Positions 56,712 to 64,000 of a stretch of DNA of 64,000 nucleotides are shown here, piece after piece (the first letter of the stretch is position 1; each line of letters opens with the position of its first letter). Both the position numbers and the translations under genes were made by a program. The notes under the pieces were generated by a model that saw only the letters and a list, made by a program, of their open reading frames with translations, had not been told where the DNA came from and did no database searches. The stretch is from Aliiglaciecola lipolytica E3 (GTDB lineage Bacteria > Pseudomonadota > Gammaproteobacteria > Enterobacterales > Alteromonadaceae). The stretch covers positions 62,001 to 126,000 of the forward strand of contig NZ_BAEN01000076.1 in the NCBI RefSeq assembly GCF_000314975.1, written 5' to 3'.

Positions 56712-57731
56712 TTAGGGCAGTTTTAACGGCTTTTCACCCATTGCAATTAAGTTAATCTCGCCCTGCCAGTACTGTTGTAAAATCCGCGCAGCCCGCCACG
56801 CGGTTAAGCCTGTTTTGCAGGCGATAACAGCACGTTGTTCAGATTTAGGTCGTGGTTTTTGTTGTCTAAATTCATCTAGAGTTACAAATTGGATGATTGG
56901 GTCACTATTGCCATTTTCTGCTTCGCTGCGTTTGGTGCCTGTCTGTAAATCAACAGCCCGTAAATCAACGATCCAATCGTCTTTATGAATATCGCTGAAA
57001 TCAATAAAGTGAAGTGTGTCTTCAAAGCTTGGTTCTACAGCCATATCAAAACGAAACGAACTCTGCCGTAAATTTCGTAAATCAATCGACATGAGTTGTC
57101 CAAGCGGAGAAGGCTGCAATTGCAGCAAGATATTGAGTGCAAATTGAGCTTGAATACTGCCCAGCGTTCCCACAGCCGGCCCCATAACACCGGCAGAAGA
57201 ACAGTTTTGGGCACGTTGTGGTAACTCAGGAAATATCGCGCGCAAAGAAGGACTTTGCTGACAAAAACCACCAACATAGCCGTTAAAGCCAAGCACTGAA
57301 GCAGATACCAAAGGGATAGATTCGCGATAACAGTAATCAGACAATACGTAACTCACCGCAAAGTTATCAGTGCAGTCCAATACTAGATCAACATTATCGC
57401 ATAGGGCCGAAACGTTTTTAGGCGTTAGATTGAGGTAGTGACTACTTATTTCACAGTGATTGTTTATTGCGCGTAGATGGCGCGCGGCACACTCAACTTT
57501 GGGTTTATTGATATCGGTTTCTTTGTAGAGTACTTGTCTATGCAAGTTAGATAATGATACTTCATCACCATCCACTAAACTGACACGACCGAGGCCAGCG
57601 GCCACTAAATAGGGCAGTGCCGCACAACCTAGACCGCCCGCACCTACTACTAGAATATGAGCTGTCTCAAGATGCTTTTGTCCAGCTAACCCAACATCAG
57701 GTAAACAAGTTTGGCGTTCGTAACGGCCCAT
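56712..57731 (-). CDS. thiF: ThiF adenylyltransferase with C-terminal rhodanese-like domain
   Basis: A 339-residue E1-like enzyme that adenylates ThiS. The nucleotide loop VVGAGGLGCAALPYL and VDGDEVSLSNLHRQ are clear, and CSSAGVMGPAVGTLGSIQA carries the conserved Cys. The zinc CxxC of typical MoeB/ThiF is replaced (SLRAIFPE where CxxC-FPE is expected) and no second CxxC is seen. Residues 245-339 resemble a rhodanese with Cys in VIACKTGLTAWRAARIL, which could deliver sulfur. Starts at the thiE stop (TAATG). Confidence 0.9.
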   Translation of the reverse strand: MGRYERQTCLPDVGLAGQKHLETAHILVVGAGGLGCAALPYLVAAGLGRVSLVDGDEVSLSNLHRQVLYKETDINKPKVECAARHLRAINNHCEISSHYLNLTPKNVSALCDNVDLVLDCTDNFAVSYVLSDYCYRESIPLVSASVLGFNGYVGGFCQQSPSLRAIFPELPQRAQNCSSAGVMGPAVGTLGSIQAQFALNILLQLQPSPLGQLMSIDLRNLRQSSFRFDMAVEPSFEDTLHFIDFSDIHKDDWIVDLRAVDLQTGTKRSEAENGNSDPIIQFVTLDEFRQQKPRPKSEQRAVIACKTGLTAWRAARILQQYWQGEINLIAMGEKPLKLP

Positions 57732-58354
57732 TAAACAACCTCTTGTTGAGTTGTTTTACAGGCTTCGAGCCATTGCTTTATTCTACTTTCCGGGTTGTCG
57801 TGCAGGGTTATATCGGTGACAGCGGCTACAATATCTGCACCTGCACAAAATGCTCCCTGTGCTCGTTTCACCGACATTCCGCCAATTGCGACTAAAGGCG
57901 TCTCGCCTATTTTTTGTTTCCACTGACTGACCTTATCTAAACCTTGTTCATGCCATTTCATTTTTTTCAAAATAGTGGGGTAAACAGGCCCTAAGGCGAT
58001 GTAATCGGGATTTAGCTGTAACGCAATTTGCAACTCTGCTTCATCATGGGTGCTAATCCCTAGTTTTAATCCCGCATTTCGTATCGCTTCAATGTTCGCG
58101 GTCTCCAAATCTTCTTGGCCTAAGTGCACCCATTCACAGCCTAATTCTATCGCCAGTTGCCAATAATCATTGATGATCAACGTACAGTTGTGCTGCTGAC
58201 AAATTGCCTTAGCTTTGTTTATCTGTGCTCTAATATCCTCCTCGCTACTATCTTTGATGCGTAGTTGTACTAGGTGGATACCTAACGGCACTAAACGGGC
58301 TAGCCATTCACTGCTGTCAAAAATAGGGTAAAAACGATCTAGTTGCATATTCAA
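57731..58354 (-). CDS. thiE: Thiamin phosphate synthase
   Basis: A 207-residue TIM barrel joining HMP-PP and thiazole phosphate. VQLRIKD, LIINDYWQLAIELGCEWVHLGQEDL, LGISTHDEAEL, YIALGPVYPT and VAIGGMSV are the classical ThiE motifs. Its stop overlaps the thiF start by one base, and it follows thiG by 20 bp. Confidence 0.95.
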   Translation of the reverse strand: MNMQLDRFYPIFDSSEWLARLVPLGIHLVQLRIKDSSEEDIRAQINKAKAICQQHNCTLIINDYWQLAIELGCEWVHLGQEDLETANIEAIRNAGLKLGISTHDEAELQIALQLNPDYIALGPVYPTILKKMKWHEQGLDKVSQWKQKIGETPLVAIGGMSVKRAQGAFCAGADIVAAVTDITLHDNPESRIKQWLEACKTTQQEVV

Positions 58355-58374
58355 TTCCGTGAAGTCAGGTTAAT

Positions 58375-59148
58375 TTAGTCAAGAAATGCTTTGCCCAGTA
58401 TCGGCGTGGAGGGACAAGCCATATCGCGCACTTGCATAGGATCGGCGCAGTGCGCTAGTTGTCCTGCTCGAATAGCTAACGCAAAAGCTTCTGCCATCAT
58501 CGCTGGGTCGCCAGCTTTAGACACAGCCGTGTTTAGTAATACGGCGTCCATACCAAGCTCCATTGCTTGCGCTGCTTGGCTTGGAAGACCTAAACCTGCA
58601 TCTATGACCAGTGGAATGTCAGGAAAATGGGCGCGTAATGCACGAAGTCCGAATACATTATTTAAGCCCATTCCTGAACCAATAGGGGAGCCCCATGGCA
58701 TTAGCACTCGGCAGCCGGCATCAACCAGCCTATCTGCAACCACGAGATCTTCTGTGGTATAAGGAAATACGTGAAACCCGTCTTCATTTAAAATCCGAGC
58801 AGCTTCTACCAATCGAAAAACATCGGGTTGCAAGGTGTCTTCTTCGCCAATAACTTCAAGCTTAATCCACCTAGTATTAAATACTTCTCGCGCCATATGC
58901 GCGGTGGTTACAGCTTCTTTTACGGTATGACACCCAGCTGTATTTGGTAAAATGTGAACATTAAGCTGCTGAATTAGCTTCCAAAAGTCTTGTCCGGCTT
59001 TGTCATTACTTGCTTCGCGACGCAATGAAACAGTCGCAACACTCGCTTGGCTGCGTTCGAATGCTTTAGCAAGAACAGCAGGCGAAGGGTATTGAGAGGT
59101 GCCAAGCATAAACGGGTTAGCTAGGCTCACATCGTAAAATTTCTTCAT
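58375..59148 (-). CDS. thiG: Thiazole synthase
   Basis: ThiG forms the thiazole ring from deoxyxylulose-5-phosphate, dehydroglycine and ThiS-thiocarboxylate. The Schiff-base Lys lies in [25 protein letters not shown] and [21 protein letters not shown] are diagnostic. The start is better placed at 59148: AGGAGG, made by the two terminal glycine codons of thiS, is 6 bp upstream. A first ATG at 59154 would touch that site directly. Confidence 0.95.
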   Translation of the reverse strand: MKKFYDVSLANPFMLGTSQYPSPAVLAKAFERSQASVATVSLRREASNDKAGQDFWKLIQQLNVHILPNTAGCHTVKEAVTTAHMAREVFNTRWIKLEVIGEEDTLQPDVFRLVEAARILNEDGFHVFPYTTEDLVVADRLVDAGCRVLMPWGSPIGSGMGLNNVFGLRALRAHFPDIPLVIDAGLGLPSQAAQAMELGMDAVLLNTAVSKAGDPAMMAEAFALAIRAGQLAHCADPMQVRDMACPSTPILGKAFLD

Positions 59149-59150
59149 AC

Positions 59151-59351
59151 TCATCCTCCTTGCATGGGGGCAAGTATTTCGATTCGGTCGCCTTCTTTTA
59201 AAAGCGTATTTTCTCTATTTTGTTGGGGGACGAAATTGCCATTAATTGCGGTCGCGACTGTGGCGTTTTGATAGCCTTTTTCATTTAACAGTTCAGCGAG
59301 ATTGGTTGATTGGCAGGTCATAGATTCACTATTTATTTGTATGTGTTTCAT
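59151..59351 (-). CDS. thiS: Sulfur carrier protein ThiS
   Basis: A 66-residue ubiquitin-like protein ending in the essential Gly-Gly (MQGG), which ThiF adenylates and thiocarboxylates. The ATG at 59351 overlaps the thiO stop as ATGA; the longer frame to 59384 lies within thi[14 protein letters not shown] and the [12 protein letters not shown] loop are family-typical. Its last codons also supply the thiG ribosome-binding site. Confidence 0.94.
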   Translation of the reverse strand: MKHIQINSESMTCQSTNLAELLNEKGYQNATVATAINGNFVPQQNRENTLLKEGDRIEILAPMQGG

Positions 59352-60367
59352 GTTTTTGACTCGGGTGTGCAGGTAGTAAGCCATTCAGGCTTAATACCCT
59401 GATGAATATAGTCCGCAAGCATGATTGCCAGCGTCGGTGCAAGTAAAAAACCATGACGATATAGGCCATTGGCGCTAATAATCTGTCCGTGGTGAGTGAT
59501 TTTAGGAATGTTATCTGCAAATGCAGGGCGGCTATCCACGCCAATTTCTAGAATTTCAGCCTCACCAAACGCGGGGTTAAGTGCATAAGCTGAGTTTAAT
59601 AGCTCCATTACTGAACGCACTGAGGCGTGCTGTTTAGCGCTACTTTCTATCATGGTTGCGCCTAACATATATACCCCGTCTCCTCGCGGTACGATATACA
59701 AAGGAATACGAGGGTGTAAAAGACGAATAGGCCTGTTCAAACTCAGGTCAGGGCAGCGCAAAATGAGCATTTCGCCTTTTACTCCACGTAAGCTTGGTAA
59801 AGTAGGTTTTGCTTTGATACCACGGCAATCAATCACAAGTTCATCTTTTGCAAATCCGTTGAGATCTGCATTTTGGTAGAGGAAATTAGCCCCATTTTGG
59901 ATTAATGATGCTTTGAGTGCGCTAAGGGCTTTGCGAGGAGGTAGATGAGCTTCATCTTTATAAAACAATCCTCGTGAAAAACGCATGTCTAAGTCAGGCT
60001 CTAATTCGTTAATCGCATCAGCACTTAACAGCTCATGTGCTTCAGTGCGTTTTGCAAAACGTTGTAATTCGGAGTGGTCACGGTTTAAGGCCAGTACAAG
60101 CGTACCTTTTTGTGTTACCAATCCGGTTTTTTCTTGCCACCACTGTGATGCAGATTTCCCAAAATGAACCACCTCTTTATCGGCGCTTTCAGCTTCACAA
60201 TAAGGGGCTAGCATGCCGCCAGCCCACCACGAACATGAGTCTGGCCCCGGCTCGGTTTGCCGCTCTATAATTGTCGGAATTATTCCTCGTTGTACAAGTT
60301 CTGTTGCGATACACAGGCCAGCAACGCCAGCGCCCACAATCGTGACGCCATCGTGAGTGTTGATCAT
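59348..60367 (-). CDS. thiO: Glycine oxidase ThiO (FAD-dependent)
   Basis: A D-amino-acid-oxidase-type flavoprotein supplying dehydroglycine for thiazole synthesis in aerobes, in place of ThiH. The FAD motif is VTIVGAGVAGLCIATEL near the N-terminus; CSWWAGGMLAPYCEAE, GVKGEMLIL, IVPRGDGVYMLGATM and a final RPAFADNIPKI...GLYRHGFLLAPTLA match the family. The ATG at 60367 is 5 bp after thiD; a further in-frame start at 60388 overlaps thiD. Confidence 0.92.
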   Translation of the reverse strand: MINTHDGVTIVGAGVAGLCIATELVQRGIIPTIIERQTEPGPDSCSWWAGGMLAPYCEAESADKEVVHFGKSASQWWQEKTGLVTQKGTLVLALNRDHSELQRFAKRTEAHELLSADAINELEPDLDMRFSRGLFYKDEAHLPPRKALSALKASLIQNGANFLYQNADLNGFAKDELVIDCRGIKAKPTLPSLRGVKGEMLILRCPDLSLNRPIRLLHPRIPLYIVPRGDGVYMLGATMIESSAKQHASVRSVMELLNSAYALNPAFGEAEILEIGVDSRPAFADNIPKITHHGQIISANGLYRHGFLLAPTLAIMLADYIHQGIKPEWLTTCTPESKT

Positions 60368-60372
60368 ACTAC

Positions 60373-61206
60373 TTATTGTTCCCACCACTGATGAAAATGG
60401 TGCACAGGCCCCTGTCCCCGCCCTACTCGCAGGTTATCAGCAAAGTGAATAGCTTGATGTAGATAGGCATGCGACTCTTCAACCGCTTTTTTTACGGTGG
60501 CACCTTTCGCTAGCCATGCGGCAATGCTCGATGAATAGGTGCAGCCAGTGCCGTGGGTGTTTTTTGTGGATATGCGTGGTGCGCTCAGTGTCGTCGGCAA
60601 TTGACTATTATTGCCGACTAATACATCTGTGCAAGTGTCGCCTGTTCCGTGCCCACCTTTAAGTAATACGTGTTTTGATCCAAGCGCAAGTAACTCTGTA
60701 GCGAAAGCTGATAGCTTACATTCTTCCAAGTCAGTGTCAGGTGATAACCCCAATAACACCATTGCTTCTGGATAATTAGGGGTAAGCAAGTCGGCTTGTG
60801 GAATGAGTAACTCTTTTAATGCATCTACAGCTTCTTCTTGTAATAGGGCATTGCCAGTCTTAGATATCATTACTGGGTCCAAGACAATTTGACCACGGTA
60901 GCCTTTAAGGGCATCCGACACCGCTGCTATCAAATCGCTTGAAAATAACATACCAATTTTGATCGCATGTACGTCTAAATCATCGAGTACCGCTGATATT
61001 TGAGCCTTTACAACATCTATTGGGATAGCGTGAACATGTGTGAGAGATTGTGTGTTTTGCGCGGTGACCGCAGTTATTACACTCGCGCCGTAAACGCCAT
61101 TAGCTGAAAAGGCTTTTAGGTCAGCTTGAATACCCGCTCCGCCGCCGCTATCTGAGCCTGCAATGGTTAACGCGATCGACGGTTTGTAGGAAGAGTTCGG
61201 CATCAT
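60373..61206 (-). CDS. thiD: Hydroxymethylpyrimidine / phosphomethylpyrimidine kinase
   Basis: A ribokinase-family enzyme phosphorylating HMP twice. ALTIAGSDSGGGAGIQADLKAF, VITAVTAQNT, VLDPVMISKTG, LTPNYPEA and the catalytic NTHGTGCTYSSSIAAWL are diagnostic. First gene of the TPP-controlled operon. The start is uncertain among GTG 61212, ATG 61206 and ATG 61203; ribosome-site evidence is weak. Confidence 0.94.
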   Translation of the reverse strand: MMPNSSYKPSIALTIAGSDSGGGAGIQADLKAFSANGVYGASVITAVTAQNTQSLTHVHAIPIDVVKAQISAVLDDLDVHAIKIGMLFSSDLIAAVSDALKGYRGQIVLDPVMISKTGNALLQEEAVDALKELLIPQADLLTPNYPEAMVLLGLSPDTDLEECKLSAFATELLALGSKHVLLKGGHGTGDTCTDVLVGNNSQLPTTLSAPRISTKNTHGTGCTYSSSIAAWLAKGATVKKAVEESHAYLHQAIHFADNLRVGRGQGPVHHFHQWWEQ

Positions 61207-61276
61207 TATCACCCAGTTTTACTAAGCGACATAGGAAAATGGTGCACGAAGAATGCAACCGAAGTGGTGCATAAGG

Positions 61277-61375
61277 TCGTGTCCGTTCCCTACGCCGATA
61301 TTATTCGGATCAGGTTCACCGGGTTGATGTTTTCATCTCTCAGCCTAAAATTAATTTAAGCACCCCGACGGACTT
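61277..61375 (-). ncRNA. TPP riboswitch (THI element)
   Basis: On the minus strand the conserved parts occur in order: CGGGGTGC, then GGCTGAGA, ACCCGGTGAACCTGATC, and GGCGTAGGGAA. A closing stem GTCCGT/ACGGAC pairs the two ends. It lies 65 bp before thiD and should lower expression of the whole thiD-to-symporter operon when thiamin pyrophosphate is plentiful. Confidence 0.95.
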
Positions 61376-61492
61376 ACTGTTTGAAATGGTAGGGAACTTT
61401 AATTGAGTATTCAAGTTCATTTTAGATATAAATTATGGCGCTAGCTGATATCAGTAGTTCCTAGACCTAGATTAGAGTCAAACTTGATATTG

Positions 61493-62284
61493 TTATTTTT
61501 CGTCCGCTAAGTCGTTGATAAGTGGTGAGCGTTTATAACGATTGATGATTCTATCCACCTGACCAGAATCCAGTAGTTGTGATACGTTATTTTGCAGTTT
61601 ATCTGTCACAAATTTTGGTACATCTTTATTTAAGGCTAAAAAATTGCCGCGTAGTTCGTCTACAGGCAACTCTATAACAGGTATTAACTGGTTTAGTTCA
61701 ATACCTGCCATTTTAGCCTGATAGGGTATTGTCAATTCAGAACCAATCACTAGATCTATTTTTTGGTGAATTAACAAGTTCAGCATTTGATTTTTAGATG
61801 AGAAATCCAAAAGGTTTTTACCATATGAAAAGCCATTTTTTATAAGCAGTTTTTCATATATATCACCTCTAGATATACCGACTAAAAAGCGATGTAGATC
61901 TGATATATTAAGTGCTTGTATGTCTTCTCTGACGGCAAGTCTATAAAAGTTTGTGGTCGAAAATGCGAGCGGTCCCACCCACTGAAATTTGTGTTCTCGT
62001 TCGTTATTTCTGGATGTTGAAATTAAGCCACTTCTTAGGTTTTTTTGAGTTAATTGGTAGGCTCTTTGCCAGGGTAGGATTTCAAATGTACATTTGAATT
62101 TAGCTTGTGAGCAGGCCATTTCGACAATTTCTTTATTGATTCCCACGATTTTATTTTGGAATGTAAAATTATAAGGAGGGAATTCTTCAGTGTAGATTTT
62201 TAGGTTAAAATCTTTTGCGGAGGCGTCATTGGCTAAGCAAAAAAAAGCCAAACTAAGCAGAACCAAGGAGAGCATCTTATTCAT
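61493..62284 (-). CDS. Periplasmic solute-binding protein, family 3 type
   Basis: A 263-residue exported protein resembling the SBP_bac_3 amino-acid-binding fold: EEFPPYNF, GINKEIVEMACSQAKFKCTFEILPWQRAY and DLVIGSELTIPY. The signal peptide ends near ASA. No transporter genes are adjacent, so it may be an orphan sensor or a stand-alone binding protein, as is frequent in Alteromonadales. GAGGG about 9 bp upstream supports the ATG at 62284 over an earlier in-frame GTG or ATG. Confidence 0.85.
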   Translation of the reverse strand: MNKMLSLVLLSLAFFCLANDASAKDFNLKIYTEEFPPYNFTFQNKIVGINKEIVEMACSQAKFKCTFEILPWQRAYQLTQKNLRSGLISTSRNNEREHKFQWVGPLAFSTTNFYRLAVREDIQALNISDLHRFLVGISRGDIYEKLLIKNGFSYGKNLLDFSSKNQMLNLLIHQKIDLVIGSELTIPYQAKMAGIELNQLIPVIELPVDELRGNFLALNKDVPKFVTDKLQNNVSQLLDSGQVDRIINRYKRSPLINDLADEK

Positions 62285-62524
62285 ATACTGGACCCTCACG
62301 CGTACATCATCACAACATCTCTTACTTCTACTTTACTATAAATTCGCTCAAAAATTCACCTTTTGACCAAATAAGGCTTAAAAAAAACCGTTATGGATGC
62401 TCTATATCAACTTTTATGTTCAGTTAATCATTATTGCGAGCTTACATGATAAAGAATGTGCAGCCAGGCTATCAAATAATGTATTCTTGCAAAAATTACA
62501 CTTGTTAGGTTCAGTAGGTTTGGT

Positions 62525-63037
62525 TTGTTGGAAATAAAAAAAGTAAGTGGTTTTACGTTGATTGAATTGATCATTGTCATTGTTATTCTTGGAATACTAT
62601 CGGTGGTCGCAGCCCCCAAATTTATCAATCTAAGCTCTGATGCAAATCAAGCGGCTCTAGACGGAATGAAAGCAACCGCTATTGATACAGCAAACTTAGT
62701 TTATGCAAAAGCGATAATACAGAAGGTTCACAAGGATGCTGATGGAAGTGTTGATCTGGATGGTGACGGAGTTGATGATATTGCGACGATTTATGGTTTT
62801 CCCAGCGCAAACCGCACAACTGGAATAGCGAATGCGCTTCAGTTGGGAGAGGATTGGGCTTATGGTGACACATTTGGCGGAGGGCAATTTTTTATTTCGC
62901 CTGCCAGTATTGCTGGATTTAGCGGCATTACCAACAACAATATTCCATTGCGCAGTCCGAATTGCTATTTGACCTACACTCCCCCAGCGGTCCTTGACGG
63001 GCTTCCAACTTTTGAATTTGTAAATTCAGGGTGCTAA
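62525..63037 (+). CDS. Type IV prepilin-like protein (MSHA pilin type) with acidic Ca-binding-like loop
   Basis: A short leader is followed by the prepilin peptidase site SG-FTLIELIIVIVILGILSVVAAPKF, with Glu at +5. The rest is a pilin-like globular domain with two C-terminal Cys (NCYL and final GC) that could form the usual disulfide. Residues 71-85 contain DADGSVDLDGDGVDD, similar to calcium-binding acidic loops. Starts are TTG (62525 or 62528). It stands alone, away from other pilus genes. Confidence 0.87.
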   Translation: MLEIKKVSGFTLIELIIVIVILGILSVVAAPKFINLSSDANQAALDGMKATAIDTANLVYAKAIIQKVHKDADGSVDLDGDGVDDIATIYGFPSANRTTGIANALQLGEDWAYGDTFGGGQFFISPASIAGFSGITNNNIPLRSPNCYLTYTPPAVLDGLPTFEFVNSGC

Positions 63038-63177
63038 ACAGATACTTGGGAAGCAGATGGTTATTAAGCTATTCGTAAATAAATACACGAATGATATGTT
63101 CCATTCAGCTATATATTAATGTAGTCCGTCATCTCCCTTAATCACATTAAGATGGCACTATTTTTGGGAATTTCTAC

Positions 63178-64000
63178 ATGTTTGAGCAATTACAACAAGC
63201 AATTACGCCTCTTTTAACTTTTTTCGGCGAAAACCCTTATACCCAAGCAATGCTTGTTATAGCACTTTCATTTGTTGTTGCTTCTTTATTTAAATATGTA
63301 TTGATGGTGGGAGTAGAAGCGCTCATATCGCGTATTAATGTAGATTTGGACAGTAGCTTTTTGACCTTGCTACATTCGCCAATTTATTACAGTTTATTAC
63401 TTATGGGATTTTCTAGTGCCGTTCTCATATTAGACCCTTCTCAATTCTACGCGCATATTTTGTTTTCGTCTTTGCAGTCAATAGCAATCTTAATTTGGAC
63501 TGCTTTTTTGCTGCGTGCCAATCGCGCAATTTTAATTAAAATTGCCAGAAACCCAACGCGTTTCCTAGCTATAAATAACAAGACCTTACCGCTATTTTTA
63601 AACCTTCTGAATATCATTATTTTAGTGTTGTCAGTGTATTTTGTATTTACGGTTTGGGGAGTAGACATGACTGCATGGCTGGCCTCGGCGGGCATAGTCG
63701 GAATAGCCGTAGGTTTTGCCGCTAAAGACACCTTAGCGAATTTGTTCTCAGGTGTGTTTATTATGGCTGATGCGCCATACAAAATTGGCGATTATGTGGT
63801 TCTTGATACCGGAGAGCGTGGCGAAATAACGCATATTGGCATGCGCAGTACACGTATGTTAACTCGCGAAGATATCGAAATAACCATCCCAAATTCGGTA
63901 ATGGGTAATTCGAAAATTATCAATGAATCCGGTGGCCATCACGAAAAGTCCCGTTGCAGAGTACCCATTGGCGTGGCATATGATGCTGATATCGATGAAG
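63178..64000 (+). CDS. MscS-family mechanosensitive channel (3' end outside window)
   Basis: The frame is open from the ATG at 63178 to the last base (274 codons seen). Four hydrophobic segments precede the pore helix and MscS core: WLASAGIVGIAVGFAAKDTLANLFSGVFIMAD followed by YKIGDYVVL, RGEITHIGMRSTRMLTREDIEITIPNSVMGNSKIIN. These are the TM3 and beta-domain motifs of small MscS channels that release solutes at osmotic downshift. The C-terminus is missing, so later domains cannot be judged. Confidence 0.9.
   Translation, partial: MFEQLQQAITPLLTFFGENPYTQAMLVIALSFVVASLFKYVLMVGVEALISRINVDLDSSFLTLLHSPIYYSLLLMGFSSAVLILDPSQFYAHILFSSLQSIAILIWTAFLLRANRAILIKIARNPTRFLAINNKTLPLFLNLLNIIILVLSVYFVFTVWGVDMTAWLASAGIVGIAVGFAAKDTLANLFSGVFIMADAPYKIGDYVVLDTGERGEITHIGMRSTRMLTREDIEITIPNSVMGNSKIINESGGHHEKSRCRVPIGVAYDADIDE

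Noticed and set aside
63447-63782. Minus-strand gene at the window end
   Set aside because: It is antisense to the intact MscS frame, which runs open from 63178 to the window end.

Overview
The window looks like chromosome from a marine, polysaccharide-degrading gammaproteobacterium of the Alteromonadales, probably Alteromonadaceae. This rests on moderate A+T content, DUF3718 and BPSS1780-type proteins, a glmU-glmR-glmS neighbourhood, arabinan glycosidases, sulfatases and Na+/solute symporters. Species identity is inferred; no rRNA or tRNA gene was recognised.

Layout. 1-9.9 kb: an arabinan/arabinose utilisation locus (GH127, two divergent GH43 enzymes, an SSS symporter, a GntR/FadR regulator, an SDR dehydrogenase, a TauE-type exporter). 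It also holds a 102-bp tandem array of paired REP-like hairpins at 5073-5505. 10-31.9 kb: ordinary chromosomal genes, including a membrane-protein/ECF sigma/membrane-protein operon, endonuclease I, a sterol desaturase-family protein, a CadC-like regulator, speA, a sulfatase, a serine hydrolase, an ada-alkA/ogt alkylation-repair pair and a diguanylate cyclase. 32-38.5 kb: glmU, a hybrid histidine kinase (opposite strand), glmR and glmS.

38.54-52.05 kb: the main discovery. A 13,510-bp segment sits 26 bp after the glmS stop codon, the classic attTn7 position. It is bounded by 24-bp terminal inverted repeats (23/24 identical, TGTGG...CCACA) and a perfect 7-bp flanking direct repeat, AGTAAGT. The glmS-proximal end has three close-packed TnsB-like repeats and the distal end has spaced ones, the same asymmetry and orientation as Tn7. 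A strong terminator that probably belonged to glmS now lies just outside the far end, 13.6 kb away. No tnsA-E, integrase or other transposase gene is inside, so this looks like a cargo-only, trans-mobilised Tn7-like defence island. Its cargo is hsdR, a class II Fic AMP-transferase preceded by three identical-geometry palindromes (TCGACA-N13-TGTCGA), then hsdM-hsdS-AAA ATPase-HNH nuclease chained by TAATG overlaps (type I restriction joined to a Septu/PtuAB-like pair), and a HigB toxin with a HigA-ImmA/IrrE protease fusion.

52.3-64 kb: a second sulfatase, then a TPP-riboswitch-controlled thiamin operon on the minus strand (thiD-thiO-thiS-thiG-thiE-thiF-tenA-SSS symporter, with no thiC), a periplasmic binding protein, a type IV prepilin-like protein, and an MscS-type channel cut by the window end.
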